NCBI GenBank assembly: GCA_015075185.1
Contig: JABTUW010000004.1
Location: 372,001 to 436,000, forward strand
Direction: 5' to 3'
From: Anaerolineales bacterium
GTDB lineage: Bacteria; Chloroflexota; Anaerolineae; 4572-78; J111
DNA length: 64,000 nt
The position numbers and the translations under genes are program-made. Below are positions 25,093 through 33,212 of the stretch, in pieces. Every line of letters starts with the position of its first letter. Position 1 is the stretch's first letter. Under the pieces are notes generated by a model that was not told where the DNA came from, made no database searches, and was given only the letters and a program-made list of their open reading frames with translations.

Positions 25093-26594
25093 TATACAAA
25101 CATCTTCACATCCAGCTCTTCGTCCTTGTGGCGGGCATCGGCCAGCTCGCAGACGCGGTGGAGTTCCCGGTACATCGCCTCGTCCAACAAGGGTTCGGTC
25201 TCAGTCTCTAGAATCTCAATGACCCGTTCGTGGACGCGCTCGTTAAAGCGTTTGCTGCCGCTCAAGGTCCAGTTTTCCCAATTCTGGCGGTCAAGCAGCC
25301 GGGGCCGCCAGATTTCGGTTTTGAAGCGCTCGTAGGTGTGATCGTGGTCGAGGAAGTGACCGCCGGGGCCGACGCTGTCCAGCACATCGAGGGCTTTGGT
25401 TTCGTCGGTGACGGGGATGCCGCGCAGGATGCGCTTGACCATGTCAATGATCTCGTCGGAAGCGACCATCATCTCCATCGAACTGGTCAGGCCGGACTCA
25501 ATGTAGCCCACGTCGTGGATCATGTTGCCGCCGATGAGGGCAGCCGTGGCAATGTTGATGGTAGCTTCCATGGCCGCTTGCTCGTCAAAAATTTTGGCAT
25601 CGGAGCAGCCGGCCGTTTCATACATCGGCACTTCCAGCCATTTGGTGATGTCGGTGTAACCGGCGCTGAGCAGGGCCATCTCCGGCGAGCCGTAAGCCAT
25701 AATCGTGGTCGCCATATCCATATTCGACAGCAGCCCACCGATGATAAGCTGTGCGCCGGGCCGGCGCAGCTGGCTCAGGACGATACCAAACAGGCTCTCG
25801 GTCAGGGCCTGGACCAGCAGGCCGGCCAGCGTCGTCGGGGCAGTGCCGCCGGCCATGGGGCAGGGGGTGTAGACGAAGGGGATGTCGTGGTCGGAGGCGA
25901 AGATGAGTTTCTGCACCACCTCGGCCGAGTGACTCAGGGGTGAGACCGGCTCGATGTAAAGCGAGAAGCACGGCCCCTTGCGCCACTCTTCTTTGCCGCC
26001 CAGGCGGATGTAGGCCATCTCCAGTTGGTCGCGGACGCCTTCCAGGTCTACGGCGGTAATGTTGATCGGCTTGTTGGTGCCTTCGAGCATGGCCAGGTAC
26101 TGCCAGCGGTCGTAAGTGCCAACGGCGGTATCCTGGGTGATGCCCAGCGACATGTGAAAATCTACATTGGGCAGCGCCTCGGCCAGCCGCGCGAAATTCT
26201 TGACGTCCTTATAAGTCGAGCGCCGCCGTTCACCGGTGTAGGGGTCAAGGGTGAAAGGGGTGTCGGAGCCGGCCCCAAAATAAATCTGGTTTTTGTAGAG
26301 TTCCATGCGATAGCTGCGGTCGGGGCCAACCACATCTACCTTGCGCGGCAGGGTGGCGCGGGCGCGGTCTACCATCCAGGGGGGCATCTTCACCAGGCTG
26401 CTGTCCTCGGTGGTATCCTCGACGATGGCCCCGCCGGAATAGGCTACTTCTACCCCTTCTTTGTCGTACACCCGGACGCCTGTCTCGGACAACACCCGCA
26501 GTGCGGCATAGTAGATGGCTTCAACTTCATCTTCGCTGAGCACCTGCAAGGTGGGCGTCGCATTGACTTGGTAATTAGTTTTTCTAACTTGCAT
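25092..26594 (-). CDS. MttB-family (trimethylamine methyltransferase-like) corrinoid methyltransferase 1, non-pyrrolysine
   Basis: A 500-residue protein of the MttB superfamily, with conserved GGTAPTTLAGLLVQALTESL, AGCSDAKIFDEQAAMEATINI, GGNMIHDVGYIESGLTSSMEMMV and DHDHTYERFKTEIWRPRLLDR. The frame has no internal stop, so no pyrrolysine is used; such relatives (for example MtgB, MtpB, MtcB) demethylate glycine betaine, proline betaine or carnitine, handing the methyl group to a corrinoid protein. Start ATG has AGGAG upstream. It is 55-61% likely by eye to be a diverged paralog of the two others here, but no identity was calculated. Substrate unknown. Confidence 0.92.
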   Translation of the reverse strand: MQVRKTNYQVNATPTLQVLSEDEVEAIYYAALRVLSETGVRVYDKEGVEVAYSGGAIVEDTTEDSSLVKMPPWMVDRARATLPRKVDVVGPDRSYRMELYKNQIYFGAGSDTPFTLDPYTGERRRSTYKDVKNFARLAEALPNVDFHMSLGITQDTAVGTYDRWQYLAMLEGTNKPINITAVDLEGVRDQLEMAYIRLGGKEEWRKGPCFSLYIEPVSPLSHSAEVVQKLIFASDHDIPFVYTPCPMAGGTAPTTLAGLLVQALTESLFGIVLSQLRRPGAQLIIGGLLSNMDMATTIMAYGSPEMALLSAGYTDITKWLEVPMYETAGCSDAKIFDEQAAMEATINIATAALIGGNMIHDVGYIESGLTSSMEMMVASDEIIDMVKRILRGIPVTDETKALDVLDSVGPGGHFLDHDHTYERFKTEIWRPRLLDRQNWENWTLSGSKRFNERVHERVIEILETETEPLLDEAMYRELHRVCELADARHKDEELDVKMFV

Positions 26595-26639
26595 TGTGGA
26601 CTCCTGTTAATTCTAGCGGTCGAGTGGCTTTAATCAGAG

Positions 26640-26715
26640 AAGTTTGTGTTCGAATAACTGCGTGTTTCGTGGTGCGTGGTCCGTCAATTTACGCGATACG
26701 CAATACGAAATAGGC
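26640..26715. repeat. Word-repeat region (gcgtggtgcgt / acgcgatacgcaatacg)
   Basis: The gap between mttB-1 and the DUF1638 gene holds tgcgtgtttcgtggtgcgtgg and the partly complementary acgcgatacgcaatacgaaatag, which can form an imperfect hairpin. Nothing else is seen in 26595-26749. Confidence 0.45.
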
Positions 26716-26749
26716 GCTTACAACAATCTTTCCCAGACATATAGCCGTC

Positions 26750-27448
26750 TCACCGCATAAACTCTTCCTGTCTGATTTCGCCGCCGGGTGGGACAAGCAC
26801 AAAGTCGTCGTCGGCCCGGTCGAGCGCCGCCGCTATCGCAACCAGCCGGCGCACCAGATGGTCAGAGCCGAGAATCTCTTCGTAGCGCATGCCCCAGCGT
26901 TCGCAAAAGCGGGCAACCTCCTGAGCCTGGGGACGATACTTTTCTATATCCTCCTGGCTGTGGGCGACCAGCGCCAGGCGCTGGTAATGCCGGTATTGTT
27001 GGTCCATAATCCACATGGCATCCTCGGCCCCATACTTGGGCACATACTCCTCGTACTCCTTGAGCGGATTGCTACCCGACTCGAGCCAGCCTTTGGTCAG
27101 GTAGTAGGTGCCGGGTTCAGTCTCAAACTCACGCATGTAGGTCCGGCGAGAGCCAAGCAAAATGGCGATGCAGTCGTCCGTGCGCGGCATCAACAGCGTG
27201 TGCCGGCCCGCTTTGATCCCGTTCAGGCCGTTGCCGCACAGTCCGTAACCCAGGATCACCAGGCTCGGCTGCTCAATGCTGTCAATCGCCTCTTGCAACG
27301 TCCAGGTTAACTTACTGGGGACACGATGCAGGCCGTAGTCTAAAAAGGTCACTTGGCTGGCCAGGTTGGGGGGCAAGAGCTGTTCCAGCAGGCTCTGCAG
27401 CACCCGGCAGGCGATGACCACAATCGGCAGTTTCTCCGGTGACGACAC
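26750..27448 (-). CDS. DUF1638 domain protein
   Basis: A 232-residue protein starting at GTG with GAGGAGGT upstream. It shows the DUF1638 pattern: VVIACRVLQ, VTFLDYGLHRVP, LVILGYGLCGNGLNGI, LLMPRTDDCIAILLGSR and EPGTYYLTKGW. The conserved Cys/His/Asp residues suggest a metal or cofactor site. The family is often encoded beside MttB-type methyltransferases and corrinoid proteins; its role is not known. Here it lies between mttB-1 and a corrinoid-protein gene on the same strand, so a part in the methyl-transfer system is the natural inference. Confidence 0.88.
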   Translation of the reverse strand: MSSPEKLPIVVIACRVLQSLLEQLLPPNLASQVTFLDYGLHRVPSKLTWTLQEAIDSIEQPSLVILGYGLCGNGLNGIKAGRHTLLMPRTDDCIAILLGSRRTYMREFETEPGTYYLTKGWLESGSNPLKEYEEYVPKYGAEDAMWIMDQQYRHYQRLALVAHSQEDIEKYRPQAQEVARFCERWGMRYEEILGSDHLVRRLVAIAAALDRADDDFVLVPPGGEIRQEEFMR

Positions 27449-27468
27449 TTTACCTCCTCATAGCCGAT

Positions 27469-27506
27469 AGCAGATGGCTGATGGCTTTTGCCAATCGCCA
27501 TCTGCT
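27469..27506. repeat. Word-repeat hairpin (agcagatggc)
   Basis: AGCAGATGGC (27469-27478) pairs perfectly with GCCATCTGCT (27497-27506) in the gap between corrinoid-protein and DUF1638 genes. Confidence 0.65.
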
Positions 27507-27511
27507 AATCA

Positions 27512-28153
27512 CTACGTTGCCCCGGCAAATCGCTTGGCTAACTCAGCACCAGCGGGGGCGTTGGAGCCGTACCCATCGGCGCCAATGCGTTTGGCAAACT
27601 CGGCATCTACCGGCGCGCCGCCGACCATAACTTTGACCTTGTCCCGCAGGCCGGCTTCTTCAAGGGCCTTGATCGTGTAGCCCATCGAGCGCATCGTGGT
27701 TGTGAGCAAGGCAGACAGACCCACAATATCGGGTTGGTACTCCTTAATGGCCGCCACAAATTTCTCGGGCGCAATATTAAAGCCCAGGTCAATAACTTCA
27801 AACCCGGCGCCTTCACACAGCATCCCGACCAGATTCTTGCCAATATCGTGCAGGTCGCCCTTGACCGTACCCATGACGATTTTGCCGGTGAGTTTCGCCC
27901 CGCTGGCGGTCAAATGCGGGCGCAGCACGCTTAATCCGGCCTGCATCGCCTCCGCCGACATCAGCACTTCGGGGACAAACATGTCGCCGCGCTTAAAACG
28001 GGCGCCTACTTCGTTCATGCCCGCCACCATGCCGTTATCCAGGATGTCTTTGGGGGCTAGCCCCTGGTCCAGGGCTTTTTGAACCAGGGGAGGGGTCCGC
28101 TCCTTATTCCCTTCCAGAACAGCGGTGGCTAGTTGGGCGTATATCTCGCTCAT
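27512..28153 (-). CDS. Corrinoid protein 1 (MtbC/MttC family)
   Basis: A 213-residue two-domain protein. Residues 1-90 form the helical cap (B12-binding 2 region, MNEVGARFKRGDMFVPEVLMSAEAM). Residues 91-213 form the cobalamin-binding Rossmann domain with GTVKGDLHDIGKNLV, in which His102 is the expected lower axial cobalt ligand of the D-x-H-x-x-G motif, then LSALLTTTM and GGAPV. It carries the methyl group between an MttB-type enzyme and an acceptor. ATG with AAGGAG upstream. It is a close paralog of the protein at 29861. The acceptor methyltransferase is not in the window. Confidence 0.95.
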   Translation of the reverse strand: MSEIYAQLATAVLEGNKERTPPLVQKALDQGLAPKDILDNGMVAGMNEVGARFKRGDMFVPEVLMSAEAMQAGLSVLRPHLTASGAKLTGKIVMGTVKGDLHDIGKNLVGMLCEGAGFEVIDLGFNIAPEKFVAAIKEYQPDIVGLSALLTTTMRSMGYTIKALEEAGLRDKVKVMVGGAPVDAEFAKRIGADGYGSNAPAGAELAKRFAGAT

Positions 28154-28285
28154 GGTGTTTCTCCTTCATAAATAGACCGCCGACGGTAGACCGCCGACCG
28201 CCGAAAGAATTTTAATTACCGGTGCCCGAAGGGTATTGGTGGTGTGCCACAGATTCGCCAACCCTCCTTCAGTTATCAGGAGATC

Positions 28286-28313
28286 GTGAACAGTCTTACT
28301 GATGACTGTTCAC
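28286..28313. repeat. Hairpin between mttB-2 and corrinoid protein 1
   Basis: GTGAACAGTC (28286-28295) pairs perfectly with GACTGTTCAC (28304-28313), just after the mttB-2 stop on the minus strand. A gaccgccgac word repeat lies beside it at 28172-28206. Confidence 0.6.
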
Positions 28314-28317
28314 TCGT

Positions 28318-29781
28318 TTATGCGCTTTCTCGAATCCGCTCTTCAGCCGCTGCCAGGACTTCCTGGATGATTCTTTCTGTTTCTGGCTTGATGAGCGAGG
28401 GTTGGTGGCTGGCCAGAATATCGTGGACGCGGGCAATGGCGCGATCCCGCATGGTCGTCCGGCCCATCATCTCCCATTCCTCAAAGTTGCGCCGGTCGCA
28501 CAGCTTGGGATACCAAAATTCGGACTTGAAGTAGCGGCGGGTGTGCGGCTCGCGCAGATAGTGACCGTTGGGGCCGACGTGATGGATGACGTCTACGGCC
28601 AGGGTATCCTCGCTAACCTCGATGCCGCGAGTGATGCGACGGGAGTAGCCGATGGCTTCGTCCATCATCGCCAATTGAAAGACCGAGCCGGTCATGGCGC
28701 TCTCGGTGTAGCCGACATCGTGGCAGAGGTCGCCGCCACTGAGGGCGGAGAAGAAGCAGGACAGCGAGCCTTCGATGGCGGCCTGCTCGTCGAAGGTCTT
28801 GGAGTCGGTACAGCCGCCGGTTTGCCACAGAGGCAGGCCGGCGTAATGGGCCAACTCGGTCAGGCCGGCCATCATCAGCGACAGTTCCGGTGCGCCATAG
28901 GAGAGGATCATGGCGCTCATATCCATGACAGATAAGACGCCGCCCATGATAAAGGGCAGACCAGGTTGGATAGCCTGGGCCAGGGTCAGCCCCATCCACG
29001 ACTCTGCGGCGGCCTGCGTGATGATCCCGGCTGCGGTTACGGGCGCGGTGCCGCCAGCAATCGGGCAGGGAGTAAAGACCAGAGGGACGCGCTGCCGGGC
29101 GGCGAAGATGAGCTTGTCTATGGCCTCAAAGGTGCTGACCAGCGGCGACAGCGGCTCGCAGTAATGGACGTAATTAGGGCGTTTTTCAAAGGCTGCCTGT
29201 CCTCCGGCTTCGGTCACGGCGATTTTGTGAATGTCCGCCGAATCGAAGCGATCATAAGACCAGGCCACAATCGGTTTGCTGGTATTAGGGAACATGCCGG
29301 CAAACTCGTAAGTAGCGCCCAAGCTGTAGTGGACATCGCCGACGGTGCCCAGCGACTCGCAAAAGTCAATGTTAGGCAGCGCATCTACCACCTTGGCGAC
29401 GATAGGCACATCTGCCTTGACATAAGGCCGCCGTTCCATGGTCTCGACGTCAATGAAGTTGGGGCATGTCGGGCCGGGGCCAAAATGCGCCCGTCCTGGG
29501 CCAATATGAATATTGTGCTTAGGGTTGCCGTCGCGGGCAAAGAGGGTAAAACTGCGCGGGGCCAGGGCCAGCGAGCGCTTGACCAGGCAGGAGGGAAGCT
29601 GCACCCGCAAACCATCTACCCAGGCCCCGGCCTGTTTCAAAATGTCGCGCGCTTCGTCATGATGCACTTCCAGGCCGGTATACTCCAGGAGGTGAAGCAC
29701 CCCCTCGAACAACTCTTGTAATTGATCGTTGGACAGCATCTGAAAGCGCACGCCGGAATTAATGCGATAGTTTGTCCTCAT
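28318..29781 (-). CDS. MttB-family corrinoid methyltransferase 2, non-pyrrolysine
   Basis: A 487-residue paralog of the other two MttB-type proteins. ATG 29781 is preferred to the preceding TTG because AAAGGAG stands 8 nt upstream. Family blocks are GGTAPVTAAGIITQAAAESWMGL, GGCTDSKTFDEQAAIEGSLSCF, GGDLCHDVGYTESAMTGS and EPHTRRYFKSEFWYPKLCDR. No in-frame amber codon interrupts it, so it is pyrrolysine-free. It probably demethylates a quaternary amine and methylates one of the two corrinoid proteins flanking it. Substrate unknown. Confidence 0.92.
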   Translation of the reverse strand: MRTNYRINSGVRFQMLSNDQLQELFEGVLHLLEYTGLEVHHDEARDILKQAGAWVDGLRVQLPSCLVKRSLALAPRSFTLFARDGNPKHNIHIGPGRAHFGPGPTCPNFIDVETMERRPYVKADVPIVAKVVDALPNIDFCESLGTVGDVHYSLGATYEFAGMFPNTSKPIVAWSYDRFDSADIHKIAVTEAGGQAAFEKRPNYVHYCEPLSPLVSTFEAIDKLIFAARQRVPLVFTPCPIAGGTAPVTAAGIITQAAAESWMGLTLAQAIQPGLPFIMGGVLSVMDMSAMILSYGAPELSLMMAGLTELAHYAGLPLWQTGGCTDSKTFDEQAAIEGSLSCFFSALSGGDLCHDVGYTESAMTGSVFQLAMMDEAIGYSRRITRGIEVSEDTLAVDVIHHVGPNGHYLREPHTRRYFKSEFWYPKLCDRRNFEEWEMMGRTTMRDRAIARVHDILASHQPSLIKPETERIIQEVLAAAEERIRESA

Positions 29782-29802
29782 CAAGAGGTCTCCTTTCTGA
29801 AT

Positions 29803-29870
29803 AGCTGATGACCTATGGCTGATGGTTGTTCTCCTTCTGTGACCTGCTATCTGCTACCTGCTACGCTACG
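29803..29870. repeat. Word-repeat region (gctgatggctgatgg / ctgctacctgctac)
   Basis: The gap upstream of mttB-2 repeats gctgatgacctatggctgatgg and then ctgctatctgctacctgctacgctac. The words resemble those at 27469-27506, but only imperfect stems form. Confidence 0.45.
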
Positions 29871-30502
29871 CCCACAAATTTCTTGACCATTTCCACGGCG
29901 GCAGCAGCGTTTGAGGCATAGCCGTCGGCGCCGATCTGCTCAGCAAATGATCCGGTTACGGGCGCACCACCGATGATGATTTTCACCCGGTCGCGCACGC
30001 CGGCTTCTTGCAGCGCCTTGATCGTCTGTTCCATGGACCGCATGGTCGTGGTGAGCAGAGCAGACATCCCGACCACATCCGGCTCAAATTCCTTGACCGC
30101 TTTAACAAAGTCCTCAGGTGCGATGTCTTTGCCCAGGTCTTTGACCTCGAAGCCGGCGCCCTCACACATCATGCCGACCAGGTTTTTACCGATGTCATGC
30201 AGGTCGCCCTTGACCGTGCCCAACAGGACTTTGCCCCGCATCTTAACCCCGCTTTGGATCAGCAGCGGCTTGAGCAGGTCCATCGCGGTTTGCATGGCTC
30301 GGGCTGAGCGCAAGACTTCCGGCACAAAAACGTTGCCGGCCCGGAATTGGACCCCGATATGATCCATCCCGGGCATTAAACCCTCGTTGAGAATTTGTTG
30401 AGCCTCTAAGCCGCCATCTATGGCCTCTTGAGTCAATTTCGTCATATCCTTAAAATTGCCCTCGATGACGGCGGTGGAGAGTTTTGATAATATTTCACTC
30501 AT
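29861..30502 (-). CDS. Corrinoid protein 2 (MtbC/MttC family)
   Basis: A 213-residue protein when started at ATG 30502, which has GAAGGAG 9 nt upstream; this matches corrinoid protein 1 residue for residue in layout. It has the helical cap (1-90) and the cobalamin domain with GTVKGDLHDIGKNLV (His102), MSALLTTTM and GGAPV. It is encoded between mttB-3 and mttB-2, so the order methyltransferase-corrinoid protein is repeated twice in this operon, suggesting dedicated pairs. Confidence 0.95.
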   Translation of the reverse strand: MSEILSKLSTAVIEGNFKDMTKLTQEAIDGGLEAQQILNEGLMPGMDHIGVQFRAGNVFVPEVLRSARAMQTAMDLLKPLLIQSGVKMRGKVLLGTVKGDLHDIGKNLVGMMCEGAGFEVKDLGKDIAPEDFVKAVKEFEPDVVGMSALLTTTMRSMEQTIKALQEAGVRDRVKIIIGGAPVTGSFAEQIGADGYASNAAAAVEMVKKFVGVA

Positions 30503-30524
30503 AGTTAGTTTCTCCTTCAAAAAT

Positions 30525-30588
30525 AGCCCTCACCCCCAACCCCTCTCCCACTGGGAGAGGGGAGTCGCGCCAGCGACGGGTGAGGGCT
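30525..30588. repeat. Strong double hairpin between mttB-3 and corrinoid protein 2
   Basis: AGCCCTCACCC (30525-30535) pairs with GGGTGAGGGCT (30578-30588), and CCCCTCTCCC/GGGAGAGGGG forms an inner hairpin. On the plus strand it runs into TTTT, on the minus strand into ATTTTTG. In the minus-strand operon it could partly terminate or set the mRNA ratio between the two genes. Confidence 0.65.
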
Positions 30589-30702
30589 TTTCATCGCTGG
30601 TGGCGAAGCAGGGCTTCGTGACGACTCCTCTGAGAATAGTGGACGGCAGACAGAGGGGATTAAGCGACCCTGCTACCTTGCTACCTTTTCATTGCTTGAT
30701 GT

Positions 30703-32157
30703 TTAAAAGGTCCGCCTTCCCTCTTCCGCCCGGCGAACAATGGCCCGGATTTTTTGAGCGACGTCCTCGGGCAGTGGCTCCGGCTTATGCTCGGCCAGGA
30801 TCGTGGTTACTCGCGCGGCAGCCCGCTCACCCAGGGTTTGACCCCCGCTGGCCAGCCAGCCCTCATAGTTGTCCCGCTCAAACAGGTGGGGGTACCAGCG
30901 CTCGCGGAAATGCTTAAAGGTGTGATCTGTGTCGAGAAAATGACCGTCGGGACCAATCTCGTCAATCAGATCCAGCGCCAGCGTCTCGTCGTTGATCTCG
31001 ACCCCGGCCACAAAGTGCTCCAGCCAGCCCACAATCTCATCACAAATGACCAGTTGCGCCAGCGAGCCGGTCAGGCCCGACTCCAGGTAGCCCAGGTCGT
31101 GGACGATGTTGGCCCCGGCCAGGGCGTCGGTCATCAGCGTCAGCGCCGCCTCGATCCCGGCCTGCTGGTCAACCACTTTCGACTCGCTGCAGCCGGCCAG
31201 GGCAAACATGGGCAGCCCCAGGGAGTGAACATAATCAGCGGCCAGGGTGCGTTTGTCAGGGTCGGCATACGGCTGGACAGTCGTTCGCATATCCAGCATG
31301 TTACCACCCCAGCCGGGCATAATAATAGGAGCACCCTCTCGTTTGAGCTGGGACAACACAACGCCTACGAGGGCGCCCGCCTGGGCCATCGCCAAAGCGC
31401 CAGCAGGTGTGACCGGGGCCGTCGCTCCTCCCTGGGTGGAGGGAACATAGATGGCCGGAAGCCCCTTGCCGGCCATATACAGCAATTTTTGCACCGCTTC
31501 CTCGTTATGGACCAGCCCGGTTGTCACGTTGATGTAGGGCGCCACCAGGGGGTTTCGCTGCAGCGCTTCAGGCCCGCCTACGACCACTTCGGCCATCTCC
31601 ACGGCGTCCACACAGCCGGAAAAATCGGTGGTGACAAAGATGATCGGCTTGGTAGTGGTGTTAAGCATCACCTCCATCTGGTAGCGGTCCACCACAACTT
31701 GCGGCACATCCTCCGGCAGGAACATGCACATCACAAAATCAATGTGAGGTAAAGCATCGGCTACGGTCATGGCTTCGACGATATCTTGCAGCACTGCTTT
31801 GCGGCGTTCACTGCTGCGGTGATCTATGATATTCAAACAGTCGGAGCCGGGGCCAAAAAAGGTGCGATAGCCCTCTACCGGCATCACCCGGCGACCGGCA
31901 CGGTCGCACAGAGTGACCCGGTGGGGAACGCTCGTTAAGGCTTTTTCGACCAGTCCCGCCGGAATCCGGACCCGATTCCCGTCGGAGGCGGATACTCCCG
32001 CCTTTTTGAGCAAATCCAATGCTTCCTGGCTGTAAAGCCGTATTCCCGTTCGTTCCAAAATCTCCAGGCAGGCCCAATACAGCTTGCGACACTGCTCATC
32101 CGACAGCCGTCGGAATTGGGTGCTGTTAAAAAAGCGGTCATTACTACGGATAGTCAT
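30703..32157 (-). CDS. MttB-family corrinoid methyltransferase 3, non-pyrrolysine
   Basis: A 484-residue protein, the first gene of the island. Family blocks are QGGATAPVTPAGALAMAQAG, AGCSESKVVDQQAGIEAALTLM, GANIVHDLGYLESGLTGSL and DHTFKHFRERWYPHLFERDNY. It is the most divergent of the three by eye (for example QQAG instead of EQAA), so it may use another methylated amine. No amber codon interrupts it. It is preceded by a long leader with a terminator hairpin and a consensus promoter (32455-32483), so expression of the whole island is probably controlled here. Confidence 0.92.
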   Translation of the reverse strand: MTIRSNDRFFNSTQFRRLSDEQCRKLYWACLEILERTGIRLYSQEALDLLKKAGVSASDGNRVRIPAGLVEKALTSVPHRVTLCDRAGRRVMPVEGYRTFFGPGSDCLNIIDHRSSERRKAVLQDIVEAMTVADALPHIDFVMCMFLPEDVPQVVVDRYQMEVMLNTTTKPIIFVTTDFSGCVDAVEMAEVVVGGPEALQRNPLVAPYINVTTGLVHNEEAVQKLLYMAGKGLPAIYVPSTQGGATAPVTPAGALAMAQAGALVGVVLSQLKREGAPIIMPGWGGNMLDMRTTVQPYADPDKRTLAADYVHSLGLPMFALAGCSESKVVDQQAGIEAALTLMTDALAGANIVHDLGYLESGLTGSLAQLVICDEIVGWLEHFVAGVEINDETLALDLIDEIGPDGHFLDTDHTFKHFRERWYPHLFERDNYEGWLASGGQTLGERAAARVTTILAEHKPEPLPEDVAQKIRAIVRRAEEGRRTF

Positions 32158-32191
32158 TATTTATTCACCTGATAGCAACTTGGATTAAATA

Positions 32192-32448
32192 AAACCGCCG
32201 AGGCCGGTGCATCAACGCACCAGAACCTCGGCGGCTCTTATTCACTGAACTCTCCCAAATTCAAAGACAAATCAATGTTGGTGTTCCAACACCGATCAAG
32301 GGGGTCATAGAATGCTAAAACACAATAGACTTTGTCTGACTGCATCATTGCAGACCTGTGAAATGGATCGCTCTATAACTTTCTTCTCGAGTCAGATCGT
32401 TTACACCCCCTTTTAACGTCTTTCGAGAAATTCATATATCCTTAATAT
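32192..32448 (-). promoter_or_regulatory. Structured 5' leader of the mtt operon (possible riboswitch/attenuator)
   Basis: The predicted transcript has about 290 nt before mttB-3. A long-range stem AAGGGGGT/ACCCCCTT (32412-32405 with 32305-32298) encloses about 99 nt containing CTGCA/TGCAG (32340-32353). Then come the hairpin GGTGTT/AACACC (32280-32293) and the terminator. AGACAAA and TTTGTCT (32337-32331 and 32271-32265, minus) could pair across the first stem and give an alternative fold. I do not recognise a known riboswitch consensus. Confidence 0.55.
32195..32234 (-). terminator. Intrinsic terminator inside the mttB-3 leader (attenuator candidate)
   Basis: On the minus strand CCGCCGAGG (32234-32226) and CCTCGGCGG (32203-32195) form a 9-bp GC stem with an inner GGTGC/GCACC hairpin, followed by TTTTATTT. 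It lies 38 nt before the mttB-3 start and downstream of the promoter, so it must be read through for expression. Confidence 0.8.
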
Positions 32449-32454
32449 ATTATT

Positions 32455-32483
32455 AATATATCACAATCAGGAAAAATTGTCAA
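32455..32483 (-). promoter_or_regulatory. Promoter of the mtt operon (minus strand)
   Basis: Read on the minus strand: TTGACA (32483-32478), 17-bp spacer, TATATT (32460-32455). Its -35 box overlaps the -35 box of the divergent gntR promoter. Confidence 0.8.
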
Positions 32484-32505
32484 TCTTTAATACCTGTGAT
32501 AGAAT
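32477..32505 (+). promoter_or_regulatory. Promoter of the gntR gene (plus strand)
   Basis: TTGTCA (32477-32482), 17-bp spacer, TAGAAT (32500-32505), 30 bp before the gntR ATG. It shares its -35 region with the mtt promoter, so one bound regulator could act on both. Confidence 0.75.
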
Positions 32506-32534
32506 GATCCTGCGGAGAAAGAAAAAAGGAATTT

Positions 32535-33164
32535 ATGGCCTTAACGAATGCCGAAGTTGCTTACCAACTTATCAAAGAAAAAATAATCACCATCGAGATG
32601 GCGCCTGGCTCCCTCATTCAAGAGAGCCAACTAATGGCGCAACTTAACCTGGGGCGGACACCTATCCGCGAGGCGCTCAAACAACTGGAAGCAGACAGAC
32701 TGGTGGTCGCCGCGCCTCACCGGGGAACGTTTGTGGCCGAGGTGCAAATTACCGACTTGCAGCAAATTTACGAGATCAGGCGCTATCTCGAAGGACTGTG
32801 CGCCCGGCTGGCGGCCGAACGAGCCACGGCTGAACAGATTACCGAAATGGAAAATTTCTGCCAGCAAATGGCACAACCGGAGACACTGGAAACTCGGGCG
32901 CTCATTTTAATGGACCGCTACTTCCATCATTTGTTAGCTAGGGCAGCCAACAATCGGTTTATCATCGGCGAGATTGAACATTTCTATAATCTGTCTTTGC
33001 GTTTGTGGCATCTAGCGCTGGCCAAAATAAGACCCGTAGACCTGGATACGAACCGGCATTTCCTGATTTTGCAGGCCATCAAGGATCGGTCAGCCGATGG
33101 CGCGGAGGAGCTGATGAGGCAGCATATTCAACATTTTCAAGAAACAATCCGGTCGGTCCTTTAG
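32535..33164 (+). CDS. GntR family regulator, FCD subfamily
   Basis: A 209-residue regulator. The N-terminal winged helix spans about residues 8-70 (APGSLIQESQLMAQLNLGRTPIREALKQLEADRLV). The C-terminal FCD all-helical domain carries likely metal or ligand residues in EIRRYLEGLCARLAA, MDRYFHHLLARAANN and DTNRHFLILQAIKDR. FCD regulators usually sense carboxylic acids or related metabolites. It is divergent from the mtt operon with overlapping promoters, so it most likely controls that operon and itself. AAAGGA precedes the ATG. Confidence 0.93.
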   Translation: MALTNAEVAYQLIKEKIITIEMAPGSLIQESQLMAQLNLGRTPIREALKQLEADRLVVAAPHRGTFVAEVQITDLQQIYEIRRYLEGLCARLAAERATAEQITEMENFCQQMAQPETLETRALILMDRYFHHLLARAANNRFIIGEIEHFYNLSLRLWHLALAKIRPVDLDTNRHFLILQAIKDRSADGAEELMRQHIQHFQETIRSVL

Positions 33165-33212
33165 CCGGAAGTCATAATCTTTCCCCTCACGATTGTTGAT
33201 CGGATGAGAATC

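Noticed and set aside
30754..31752. 332-codon plus-strand frame opposite mttB-3
   Set aside because: Shadow frame; the minus strand encodes an unmistakable MttB-family protein.
25092..32157. Pyrrolysine-coding amber codons in the mttB genes
   Set aside because: All three frames are open over the full family length, so no amber readthrough is needed.
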